From CAKVLS01 sp045534265 (GTDB lineage Bacteria > Bacillota > Clostridia > Christensenellales > UBA1242), in the NCBI GenBank assembly GCA_045534265.1, contig JAZSJH010000002.1, positions 1 through 64,000 of the forward strand: DNA of 64,000 nt. The letters run 5' to 3'. The position numbers were made by a program, and so were the translations under genes. The notes under the pieces are model-generated. The model was not told the DNA's origin. It saw only the letters and a program-made list of their open reading frames with translations, and did no database searches. Positions 1-6,977 of the stretch are shown in pieces (the first letter of the stretch is position 1; each line of letters starts with the position of its first letter).

Positions 1-34
1 TATTTTTTATATTTAGCTAGTGTGCTAGATGTCA

Positions 35-856
35 TTATTCTCTCACAACTTTTCCATCAAGATTTGCTATATAACAATTTGGAAATAATTTTTTAACTTT
101 ATCTAGCTGAGTTTTACTTTTTTCTACTTTTCTTCCAACTATAACACCTTCAATAAAGCACTTATTCATACCAAAAATTACATAACTTGCTCTATTCATA
201 TATGTTTCAGATCTTAGTTTTGGCATATCTTTTTTTCTTCTTAAGAAACATTTATTAAAGTGCTTAGAAATAGATCTGTCATAATCTAAGGTATTAACAT
301 TGTTTTTATCCAACTCTTTGGCATGTTCATTATCTATATTTAGAATAAATCCATATTGATTAATATCTCTTGCAAGACTTGGCATAAAGCGTATTTCCAT
401 TGAAGATATCGCTTCCCAATACCAATGATCAGTATTTCTCATTTTTTCTACAAATTTATCTAATTCTTTGTATGGCACCAAGAAGTTTTTATCATTAAAT
501 CGAATATCCATTCCACTATAATTGTTTATATATTCTCTTAATTTTGTTTTCTTAAAAACTTTCCAAAATCCTGATACATATCTAAACCCATGTTTTTTTG
601 AATTAGGTGTTGTTGCTTCTTTGGAAACAATGCCATATTTTGCTACAAATTCAATGCTTTTATCATTTGAACCAACGCCATGCAAATAATGATAAGTATC
701 TAAAAAAACATCATCTCCAACTTTGTATTTATGATCGGGTAGCTTAAAATTCAACTTATCAATTTCGAAAAATTTTTCAATTTGTTTATCAATTACTTTT
801 CTTACTTTTCCGCGATAATTTTTATGACATAATTTTTTACATTCTTTTAATTCCAT
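35..856 (-). CDS. Hypothetical protein (273 aa), function unknown
   Basis: I do not recognise this protein. The ATG at 856 is chosen because GAAGGTG lies just upstream of it, whereas an in-frame ATG 30 bases further upstream would overlap the -10 element. There is no signal peptide or membrane segment; the protein is basic and probably cytosolic. Two segments look conserved: a YHYLHGVGSND stretch in the N-terminal third, and a C-terminal IEGVIVGRK followed by LFPNCYIANLDG. The histidine-rich start and the closing segment remind me of small ADP-ribosyltransferase-like folds, but this is an impression only. It is a single gene with its own promoter and stands apart from the chromate transporter unit on the other strand. 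Confidence 0.7.
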   Translation of the reverse strand: MELKECKKLCHKNYRGKVRKVIDKQIEKFFEIDKLNFKLPDHKYKVGDDVFLDTYHYLHGVGSNDKSIEFVAKYGIVSKEATTPNSKKHGFRYVSGFWKVFKKTKLREYINNYSGMDIRFNDKNFLVPYKELDKFVEKMRNTDHWYWEAISSMEIRFMPSLARDINQYGFILNIDNEHAKELDKNNVNTLDYDRSISKHFNKCFLRRKKDMPKLRSETYMNRASYVIFGMNKCFIEGVIVGRKVEKSKTQLDKVKKLFPNCYIANLDGKVVRE

Positions 857-874
857 ATATACACCTTCGATTGT

Positions 875-906
875 ATTATAGCACACATTAAACTTATTTG
901 TATCAA
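875..906 (-). promoter_or_regulatory. Extended -10 promoter for the gene ending at 35
   Basis: On the minus strand TGCTATAAT (extended -10, TATAAT at 875-880) lies 18 bases upstream of the chosen start. A TTGATA at 901-906 is 20 bases from the -10, too far for a normal -35, so the TGn extension probably carries recognition. Confidence 0.6.
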
Positions 907-1104
907 TAAGACAAAAATAAATAAAAAAATCATAAAAGTATCCAATAAAAAAGAACTAATTTTTTATTCTAATTCTCTAATTATTACACTACTTTCAAAA
1001 GTCAGTGATTAAAGCCTATGGTTTTTTGTTGGGAAGAAATTGTAATGAAGGTGGATAATTTTCGCTGGGTAATAATTAACAAATGTAATTTGCTGGCTAT
1101 TTAC

Positions 1105-1133
1105 TTGATTTGGGTTTATAAAAAATATAAAAT
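1105..1133 (+). promoter_or_regulatory. Promoter of the chromate transporter genes
   Basis: TTGATT (1105-1110) and TAAAAT (1128-1133) are separated by 17 bases and lie 20 bases before the first ATG. Confidence 0.55.
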
Positions 1134-1153
1134 AACTATATTAAGGAATTATT

Positions 1154-1969
1154 ATGAAAAAGGGAAAACTTGTATTTACATTATTTTATACTATGCTCAA
1201 GATAGGTTTGTTTACCTTTGGCGGTGGGTATGGTATGATAGCTCTGCTTGAAAATGAATTTGTGTCCAAACGTAAATGGATGACAAAAGAAGAGTTTTTG
1301 GATATGATAGCTATTGCCGAATCTTCTCCGGGACCTATCGCTATCAATAGCGCAACATATATAGGGTACAAAATGGCAAAGTTTTGGGGCTCACTTGCAG
1401 CGACAGTTGCGGTGTGTATTCCATCTTTTGTTATTATATTTTTAATTTCACTATTTTTAGATGCCTTTCTTGCTTTTGAATATGTAGGCTATGCCTTCAA
1501 AGGCATACAAGTAGGCGTTGCTTTTCTTATATTTAATGCCGGACTTAAGATGCTAAAAGACATTAAGAAAAAGCCACTTCCAATAATTATCTTTAGTGCA
1601 ACTACAATCTGTATGGTTTGCTTTTCGATATTTGCAATTAAATTTTCTTCAATCTTTTATATTATTATAGGCGGCGTGCTTGCTTTGCTTGTTTATAACA
1701 TTGTTGATTTGCACAGCAAAATAAAACTGAAGAAGTTAGAAAAATCTCTTCAAACCGAAGGACAATATGTAGATAAATCAAAAACAGATGTAAAGAAAGA
1801 AATCTTGCAAGAAGTTGAAAAAGAAGTTAAAGAAAATAATGACGCTTTTGAAAAAGCTATAGACAAGATTCAAGGTAGCGAAACAAACCTAGCAGATAAT
1901 GCCGAAGCTAAAGGTAAACAATCAAAAACTTCCACCCCAGAAAAACCAAAGAAAGGGGGTAGAAAGTAA
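1154..1969 (+). CDS. chrA: Chromate transporter, ChrA family, first half-size subunit
   Basis: This is a half-size CHR-family membrane protein of the type that works as a pair, proposed to move chromate or a related anion across the cytoplasmic membrane. The signature is visible near the N-terminus: a KIGLFTFGGGYGMI segment followed by AESSPGPIAINSATYIGY. Several hydrophobic helices fill about residues 75-195. From about residue 195 to 271 there is an unusual charged Lys/Glu-rich cytoplasmic tail ending in KPKKGGRK, which the partner lacks. AAGGA lies 7 bases before the ATG. The stop codon overlaps the next start (TAATG), so the two halves are translationally coupled. The substrate is not certain, because many CHR proteins are untested. 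Confidence 0.9.
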   Translation: MKKGKLVFTLFYTMLKIGLFTFGGGYGMIALLENEFVSKRKWMTKEEFLDMIAIAESSPGPIAINSATYIGYKMAKFWGSLAATVAVCIPSFVIIFLISLFLDAFLAFEYVGYAFKGIQVGVAFLIFNAGLKMLKDIKKKPLPIIIFSATTICMVCFSIFAIKFSSIFYIIIGGVLALLVYNIVDLHSKIKLKKLEKSLQTEGQYVDKSKTDVKKEILQEVEKEVKENNDAFEKAIDKIQGSETNLADNAEAKGKQSKTSTPEKPKKGGRK

Positions 1970-2547
1970 TGATATATCTTGATTTATTTTTGACCTTTCT
2001 AAAAATAGGCGCTGTGTCATTTGGTGGTGGGTATGGTATGATACCACTTATGCGCGAAGAAGTTTTGTCTCACGGCTGGCTTGCAGAAGAAACATTTCTT
2101 AATTTTATTGCCGTATCCGAATCTACCCCTGGACCAATAGCTGTTAATATGGCAACTTTTGTTGGTTCTTCTCAAGGCGGAATCTTGGGGGCATTGTTAG
2201 CAACATTAGGCGTTATACTTCCTGCATTTATTATCATATTGATTGTCAGCTCTGTTTTGAAAAACATATTAAAGTATGCCGGCGTTCAAGCAACACTAGG
2301 TGGTATAAGACCTGCGGTCGTTGGACTTATTCTTGCTACATCTATCACAATGATTTTGAGTACAATATTTAATGTCGCAACCATTGGCGACAAAATGGTT
2401 GTCGACTGGAAAGGTATTGTGATATTTGCAATCATTGCAACATTATACTTTGTTTTGCTAAAAGTAAAAAAGAAAAAGCTATCCCCAATATTTATCATAT
2501 TAATATCAGCAGCCTTAGGGCTCTTGCTTTATGGGTTGCCCATCTAA
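1969..2547 (+). CDS. chrA: Chromate transporter, ChrA family, second half-size subunit
   Basis: This is the second CHR half-domain, 192 residues, hydrophobic throughout. It repeats the family signature (KIGAVSFGGGYGMIP, then SESTPGPIAVNMATFVG), so the pair is an ancient duplication with opposite predicted membrane orientation. A GGGGGT ribosome binding site lies inside the end of the first gene, and the start overlaps its stop by one base (TAATG). Two adjacent short CHR genes are the usual Gram-positive arrangement and probably form one heterodimeric transporter. A strong hairpin follows directly. Confidence 0.9.
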   Translation: MIYLDLFLTFLKIGAVSFGGGYGMIPLMREEVLSHGWLAEETFLNFIAVSESTPGPIAVNMATFVGSSQGGILGALLATLGVILPAFIIILIVSSVLKNILKYAGVQATLGGIRPAVVGLILATSITMILSTIFNVATIGDKMVVDWKGIVIFAIIATLYFVLLKVKKKKLSPIFIILISAALGLLLYGLPI

Positions 2548-2560
2548 AAATGCAAATAAA

Positions 2561-2598
2561 AAAACTTGTTACTATTTGGTAACAAGTTTTTTGTTTTT
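2561..2598 (+). terminator. Intrinsic terminator between convergent genes
   Basis: A 12-base stem (2561-2572 with 2579-2590) has a 6-base loop, a T-rich tail downstream and an A-rich run upstream. It can serve both the transporter unit and the convergent gene ending at 2608. Confidence 0.85.
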
Positions 2599-2607
2599 TT
2601 ATTTAGA

Positions 2608-4008
2608 TTATTCTACAAATTGAATTTCTTTTTCTGGTAGTGGAATACCAAGGTCTTTGCTTGCCTTGTTTACTACATTGTCAACAACTGGTTGGTTGTC
2701 TCTGCCAGTGCAATCAACAACAACAGGCATACCAACAGAATCTTCTGCGTACAATACGCCTTCTTTGTTTGTAAGTTGTGCTCTAAAGTAGTTGTTAGCT
2801 GCAAGTAAAGGATTTGCCATATAAAGGTCTTTGCCACACTCTTCTATTCTATCAATACGGAAAGTGTCGTTAAATGTTGCTACACACAATCCTTCTTCAG
2901 TTTGACCAAAGAATCTAATTTTGTCATAAACAGAAGGAAGAACTGTTGTCAAATTTTTTCCATTTACAAGACCTTTCTTTGCGCCTTCAGGAGTGTCAAC
3001 CGAAACGATAAGTGTACCGCCATGACCATGTTCAAATCCCTTGAAACCTTTTAGGTTTGGATTTGTGCAAGCTTCGCCATTGTCGTGAAGTAATGTTTTT
3101 TCTTCGCCATTTGATTGAACATAAATATTTAATCCGCTAAACATAGGAGCGATATTTGCTACTTGACCTTCTTTTGTAAATCTAGGATATACGCTATTTT
3201 CTGCATAAGGTGTGATGTCATAAACAGAAGAAGTTTCGCCGTTGTAAGTGATTAGTTCTCTATAGCTTGTAGTAAAATCAATTACGCCGTTTTCCAAGAA
3301 TTTTAGAGTAGGGTTTTCTTTTACTGCGTTTGGCATATGGAATGCTTCCAAAACAGTTTTATATCTGCCATTTGGAGTGTTAGATAAGATGTATAAAGTT
3401 TCGTCACTCTTTTCAACCTTTGTAGCAGTGTCGCTAAGTACTGCAAATTTATCGTTAGCAATAGTTTGAGTGCCGTCTGGATTTCCCAAAATCAAAATTC
3501 TGCTAGGAATACCTTCTTGTCTATCGCCAAAGCTGTAGCTTGTGTATTGTCCTGCCAATACTTCTAGTCCAGATAAAGCATCACCTACTGTGTAGTAGAT
3601 TACATTATCACGGTTGCGGACTTTTTGGTATACGATAACTTTACCAAAAACATCAACATTAGTAACAGTTGCTGCAGGCTTGTTGTTTTCGCCTTTTTGA
3701 GCAGGGTTTACAACATTACCATTTCTTGCAACATAACCTGCCGCGCCGTTTGGTGTTTTGAAAACAAAACCATGAGCATAAGCTTCAAAAGATTCTGCCT
3801 TAACAGATGTTTTGCCTGTTCCTTCAAAGATGATATATCCGTCTTTGTCAATTTTTATTTTAGCAGAAGAAATAGGTCTTCTTCCGTCTTCGGTATAAAT
3901 AAAACCTGACTTAATTCCAATTTCTTGTTCTTTGTGTCTAGGTGTTACTTGTTCCATAAGCGCCCAACGTTTGAAAGGTCCAAATCCTTTTTGTTTTGTA
4001 TAATACAT
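2608..4008 (-). CDS. Hypothetical protein (466 aa), beta-rich
   Basis: The function is unknown. There is no signal peptide or membrane helix, so a cytosolic location is likely. The sequence is rich in beta-strand-like segments. Short stretches such as NGKNLTTVLPSVYDKIRFFG resemble the spacing of WG-type beta-propeller repeats (G, then L-P-xYD-x-I), but I cannot count clear repeat units. AGGAG sits 7 bases before the ATG and a near-consensus promoter lies upstream. It is monocistronic, ending at a terminator shared with the chromate transporter. The strong promoter suggests good expression. Confidence 0.75.
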   Translation of the reverse strand: MYYTKQKGFGPFKRWALMEQVTPRHKEQEIGIKSGFIYTEDGRRPISSAKIKIDKDGYIIFEGTGKTSVKAESFEAYAHGFVFKTPNGAAGYVARNGNVVNPAQKGENNKPAATVTNVDVFGKVIVYQKVRNRDNVIYYTVGDALSGLEVLAGQYTSYSFGDRQEGIPSRILILGNPDGTQTIANDKFAVLSDTATKVEKSDETLYILSNTPNGRYKTVLEAFHMPNAVKENPTLKFLENGVIDFTTSYRELITYNGETSSVYDITPYAENSVYPRFTKEGQVANIAPMFSGLNIYVQSNGEEKTLLHDNGEACTNPNLKGFKGFEHGHGGTLIVSVDTPEGAKKGLVNGKNLTTVLPSVYDKIRFFGQTEEGLCVATFNDTFRIDRIEECGKDLYMANPLLAANNYFRAQLTNKEGVLYAEDSVGMPVVVDCTGRDNQPVVDNVVNKASKDLGIPLPEKEIQFVE

Positions 4009-4043
4009 ATCGTATCTCCTTATACTAATAAATTCGTACTTTA

Positions 4044-4072
4044 AGTTTACCCCAACAAACCCCTGCTGTCAA
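4044..4072 (-). promoter_or_regulatory. Consensus promoter for the 466-aa protein
   Basis: On the minus strand a perfect TTGACA (4067-4072), exactly 17 bases and TAAACT (4044-4049) lie 35 bases upstream of the start codon. Confidence 0.8.
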
Positions 4073-4160
4073 TACCCATATTTTCAAAATTTATATATAT
4101 AAACTAATAAAAAACCTAAAACAGCTATTTAATTTATGTAAAAAATACTTTTTTGCAGAC

Positions 4161-4194
4161 AAAAAAAGAGATACTGCATATTCTGCAGTATCTT
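4161..4194 (-). terminator. Terminator of the sugar kinase gene
   Basis: On the minus strand a GATACTGCA stem (4170-4178 with 4184-4192) has a 5-base loop and is followed by a run of seven T. Confidence 0.85.
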
Positions 4195-4207
4195 AATAAG
4201 TAGATAG

Positions 4208-5236
4208 TTACCTTTGTATGCTAGCATCTCCATTTGTTTTGATAAATTCTTCCACTTCGCTTTCGGATAGAGTGGAAACATCTCCGTATAAAGTGTGCTC
4301 TAAAATAGATGTAGCTAGTCCAAACTTTAGGGCATAGTCTGGGTTTTTGTAATCTTTGATAAGCCCGTGTATAACTCCAGATGCAAAAGCATCCCCACCA
4401 CCTATGCGGTCATAAATAGAAAACCTAATAGGTCCATTGTGTTTGTAGTTTCCCGTTTTATCTATGCAGTATGATGACAAAGAGTTATCGCTTGCTGTGT
4501 GTACAATTCGGTCTGTGCCAAAAATATAGTTAATCTTGGTTTGAGAGATTAGTTTTTTAGAAAGCTCTATTTTTTTGCTGATGATATCTTCGGGATTTTG
4601 GTCTAGCTTTATCTCTAGTATTTGTTCGATATCAAAGTGATTTGCAAACAACACATCAACATAAGGAATAACCTTTTTGAAATAAGGTCTTGCTTGCTCA
4701 ATACTATCCCAAAGTTTAGAACGATAGTTGAAGTCAAATGACACCTTAACATTATATTTTTCGCAATACTCAAGGCATTTGTAGGCAAGTGTTCTTGTGT
4801 GATTGCCAAGGGCAAGAGTTATGCCAGACAAATGAAACCAACTAGCCTTTGAAAAAACTTCATCAAAGTCAATGTCTTTTGGCTCTATTGTTGTAACTGA
4901 TGAGTATTTACGATTGTACAAAACTTTTGAAGGTCTGCCCCCAAAACCTGTTTCTACAAAATACATTCCAAGGTTAGAGCCACCCCTTGCTATATTATCA
5001 GTTTTTACGCCGTGGCTTTTTAGATGCTTGATTGCAGAGTCTCCAAGTTGGTTGTCGGGAAGTTTAGATATAAACTCTGTGTTATGTCCTAGATGAGATA
5101 ACGATACAAGGACATTGGCTTCACCCCCGCCGTAGTTTGCGATAAAATTTCTTGCCTGAGCAATAGTTGTATAATCAGGCGGAGTAAGTCTTAACATTAT
5201 CTCCCCAAAAGCAACAATATTTTTTGTATTTTTCAT
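4208..5236 (-). CDS. kdgK: PfkB-family sugar kinase, probably 2-keto-3-deoxygluconate kinase
   Basis: This ribokinase-fold kinase transfers phosphate from ATP to a sugar; the closest match in motif pattern is KdgK, which makes 2-keto-3-deoxy-6-phosphogluconate from pectin or uronate breakdown. The N-terminal FGEIMLRLTPP and the GGGEANVLVSLSHLG segment around residues 37-50 are typical of KdgK-like members. The PfkB signature 2 with catalytic Asp is IGGGDAFASG near residue 285. Length (342) is normal. GAGGGA lies upstream of the ATG. No aldolase (eda) or uronate isomerase gene lies nearby, so fructokinase or another ketose kinase remains possible. Confidence 0.8.
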   Translation of the reverse strand: MKNTKNIVAFGEIMLRLTPPDYTTIAQARNFIANYGGGEANVLVSLSHLGHNTEFISKLPDNQLGDSAIKHLKSHGVKTDNIARGGSNLGMYFVETGFGGRPSKVLYNRKYSSVTTIEPKDIDFDEVFSKASWFHLSGITLALGNHTRTLAYKCLEYCEKYNVKVSFDFNYRSKLWDSIEQARPYFKKVIPYVDVLFANHFDIEQILEIKLDQNPEDIISKKIELSKKLISQTKINYIFGTDRIVHTASDNSLSSYCIDKTGNYKHNGPIRFSIYDRIGGGDAFASGVIHGLIKDYKNPDYALKFGLATSILEHTLYGDVSTLSESEVEEFIKTNGDASIQR

Positions 5237-5265
5237 AACAAATCCCTCTTCAAAAATCCAAGGTC

Positions 5266-5294
5266 AGTATAGCATAAGAGATATTTTTTATCAA
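5266..5294 (-). promoter_or_regulatory. Promoter of the sugar kinase gene
   Basis: On the minus strand TTGATA (5289-5294), 17 bases and TATACT (5266-5271) lie 29 bases before the start codon. Confidence 0.75.
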
Positions 5295-5361
5295 ACAAAA
5301 GCTGATATTTTGAAAATATAACAACAAAAAAACAACCCTAATATAATGGGTTGTTTTTCTA

Positions 5362-5405
5362 TGGTGTTCTCGGCGGGAATCGAACCCGCATCGGTCGCTT
5401 AGGAG
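5362..5405 (-). tRNA. 3' half of the disrupted tRNA-Arg(CCT), with CCA end
   Basis: Read on the minus strand this is the anticodon loop CTCCTAA, 3' anticodon stem GCGAC, a 4-base variable region, a perfect T arm (GCGGG with CCCGC around TTCGATT), the 3' acceptor strand CGAGAAC, the discriminator A and an encoded CCA. The sequence before the loop cannot pair with GCGAC, so no 5' half is present here. The matching 5' half is at 15872-15910: its GTCGC pairs exactly with GCGAC and its GTTTTTG pairs with CGAGAAC using two G-U pairs. The gene has therefore been cut in its anticodon loop by the island between them. Confidence 0.85.
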
Positions 5406-5407
5406 CA

Positions 5408-5436
5408 ATAGAAAATCATTAAAATAAGTTTTCTAT
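5408..5436. repeat. Inverted repeat beside the left attachment core
   Basis: ATAGAAAA (5408-5415) and TTTTCTAT (5429-5436) form an 8-base inverted repeat with a 13-base spacer right next to the CTCCTAAG core. It could be an integrase arm or core site; no other function is visible. Confidence 0.4.
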
Positions 5437-5550
5437 CGCACATTTGGTGGATTATCATCAAAATTATAATCAATTTCATCCAAAATCTCAACCATATTGA
5501 CTATCTTTTCTAACTTTTAATCAATCCTACCCAAAATCGCGGTAACGATT

Positions 5551-5590
5551 TGGTGCACTTTTGCCTAATTTTGCTGTTTGGGTGCAATTT
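5551..5590. repeat. GGTGCA repeats at left end of island
   Basis: TTGGTGCACTTT and, about 30 bases on, TTTGGGTGCAATTT. A compact version of the same pair occurs at 15767-15789, inside the right end and in the same orientation. The rest of the 5406-5655 stretch is AT-rich and shows nothing else besides the promoter near 5632. Confidence 0.5.
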
Positions 5591-5631
5591 GAAGATTTTT
5601 CTTGTTTGCTATATGAAATTCATAAATAATA

Positions 5632-5640
5632 TGTTATAAT
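5632..5640 (+). promoter_or_regulatory. Extended -10 promoter
   Basis: TGTTATAAT (TATAAT at 5635-5640) lies 15 bases before the ATG of the TM/zinc-finger gene. The same ATGTTATAATT word occurs in front of hsdM, suggesting that these island genes are read by the same kind of promoter. Confidence 0.55.
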
Positions 5641-5655
5641 TCTAAAGAGGTAAAT

Positions 5656-6510
5656 ATGAACAAAAAAGTTTCAACAGGATTAAAATCTTTATTTATAATT
5701 ATAATAGCTGTTTTGCTAATTAGCATATTAGGGTTTGGTTCAATCACAAAATTTGTTTTTAAACAAATTTTATTTACACCATATAATATTGTAGGTATTG
5801 TAATGACTATCTTTACAATTTGTGGAGGGTACATTACAAAAAGACAAGGGCACTGGGTATTACTAACTTTAACAATACTTAGTGGCTTGGTTTCAGTGTT
5901 CTCATTTGTTACTACTGTGCTGTCGTGGTTTGATATACATCTGTGGTCTCTTTTATGGAATAATATTTTAAAGCCTGCCGTTATAACTGTCGGAACTGTT
6001 TTATTATGGATTATATTAGGAGTAATTGCTTTAGCTCTAATCGGATTTATAATTTATGGAATTATTAAATTAATATGTTACATAAAAGAAGAAAAAGAAT
6101 GGAAATTAAATAACATTGTTTATCTGAAACAAAAAACATTAGTTGAGAAAATAGCTAGAGAAAATTATACTCCAAATGTTAAGCCCCAAGCTAAAGTTGA
6201 AAAAAACAAATCAATATCATATGAAAGTCAACAAAAAGTAGAAATAAAACAGAGTAATAATCCATCAAAGATAATTGAAGAAAATAAAATTGTTGAAACT
6301 AAACAAGTTGAAGATCAAATTATTTTACCAGATGATTTTGAATTGAAAATATCAAACAATATTTGCCCTGTTTGTGGCTGGTATTTAAAAAAACGAATTA
6401 ATAGCCAAACAGGAGAGCAATTTAGAGGCTGTACAAACTTTGCTTATCACGATTGCACTTTTACAATCCCAGATGATGAATATATACGCATATACAAAAA
6501 ATATCACTAA
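5656..6510 (+). CDS. Membrane protein with C-terminal topoisomerase-type C4 zinc finger
   Basis: The 284-residue protein starts with four predicted membrane segments (about residues 12-30, 42-60, 67-90 and 108-142). A charged linker follows, then a C-terminal zinc finger with Cys237, Cys240, Cys259 and Cys267. The pattern CPVCGWYL...FRGCTNF...C matches the C4 fingers at the end of bacterial topoisomerase I, which bind single-stranded DNA. A membrane anchor joined to a nucleic-acid-binding finger suggests a DNA-sensing or DNA-uptake-blocking role, which would fit a defence island, but that is inference. AGAGG lies upstream of the ATG. Its stop overlaps the stop of the convergent small gene. 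Confidence 0.75.
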   Translation: MNKKVSTGLKSLFIIIIAVLLISILGFGSITKFVFKQILFTPYNIVGIVMTIFTICGGYITKRQGHWVLLTLTILSGLVSVFSFVTTVLSWFDIHLWSLLWNNILKPAVITVGTVLLWIILGVIALALIGFIIYGIIKLICYIKEEKEWKLNNIVYLKQKTLVEKIARENYTPNVKPQAKVEKNKSISYESQQKVEIKQSNNPSKIIEENKIVETKQVEDQIILPDDFELKISNNICPVCGWYLKKRINSQTGEQFRGCTNFAYHDCTFTIPDDEYIRIYKKYH

Positions 6511-6743
6511 TTAATTGAAGAAAATAATTCTTTACAAACTTTGTAGGTATGCACAATATGTTCTTCGATATCAAGTTTGTGGAGTTTATAAATATGAGCC
6601 ATCAAGTTTTCAAACATAACCTTTTGACTTGGTGTAAAGGTTGAAACTAAATTTTCTTTCATGTGCTGGATATCAATAGATTTTTTAAAGTATTCATGTG
6701 AATTCTTAAAACTTAAATCCACAAGTTCAATAATCTTTTTCAT
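6507..6743 (-). CDS. Small hypothetical protein (78 aa), hairpin over its ribosome binding site
   Basis: This small, probably all-helical protein of unknown function has two conserved-looking blocks: MKKIIELVDLSFKNSHEYF and a second half rich in His, Ile and Lys. The ATG at 6743 is chosen because a perfect AGGAGG (6748-6753 on the minus strand) sits five bases upstream; an earlier ATG in frame would lie within that site. An 8-base-pair hairpin covers the ribosome binding site, so translation or transcription is probably controlled. It runs convergent to the membrane/zinc-finger gene and overlaps it by four bases at the stops. The size and autoregulation-like hairpin would suit an antitoxin or a phage-type regulator, but no family is recognised. 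Confidence 0.6.
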   Translation of the reverse strand: MKKIIELVDLSFKNSHEYFKKSIDIQHMKENLVSTFTPSQKVMFENLMAHIYKLHKLDIEEHIVHTYKVCKELFSSIN

Positions 6744-6765
6744 AAACACCTCCTTATAGGTGTTT
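6744..6765 (-). promoter_or_regulatory. Hairpin sequestering the ribosome binding site
   Basis: AAACACCT (6744-6751) and AGGTGTTT (6758-6765) form a perfect 8-base-pair stem with a 6-base loop directly before the start codon at 6743. On the transcript the AGGAGG is split between loop and stem, so the closed form should hide it. It may also be a protein operator. Confidence 0.6.
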
Positions 6766-6816
6766 GTCTTTTACCGTACTTTCAATTCTTTTGCAAGTCA
6801 TTTCACATTTTATTTA

Positions 6817-6866
6817 AATATATGGATAGAACGATAGTCTCCTAAGCGATGGTTCCAGGTTTAATT
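6817..6866 (+). tRNA. Degenerate tRNA-Arg(CCT)-like fragment
   Basis: ATGGATAGAAC (as in a D arm), then a near anticodon arm with the exact loop CTCCTAA (4 of 5 stem pairs), then GGTTCCAGGTTTAATTC resembling a T arm that no longer pairs. No 5' acceptor strand or matching 3' end is present. It lies on the plus strand, opposite to the other three tRNA-Arg(CCT) pieces. It is best read as a tRNA relic or an old attachment site, not a working tRNA. Confidence 0.5.
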
Positions 6867-6938
6867 CTTCTCATTAACACCAAAAACATCAATATTTTTG
6901 AAATTATTTAATAAAACCATACAAAATTTATATTTTTA

Positions 6939-6947
6939 TGTTATAAT
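6939..6947 (+). promoter_or_regulatory. Extended -10 promoter of the restriction-modification operon
   Basis: TGTTATAAT (TATAAT 6942-6947) lies 30 bases before the hsdM ATG. No good -35 is visible at 16-18 bases. Confidence 0.55.
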
Positions 6948-6977
6948 TATTCTAATTATAAAAAGTTGAGGTAAAAA

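Noticed and set aside
1018..1251. Open frame of 77 codons overlapping the start of the first chromate transporter gene
   Set aside because: It runs through the promoter and overlaps the ChrA start out of frame; it has no ribosome binding site and no recognisable protein.
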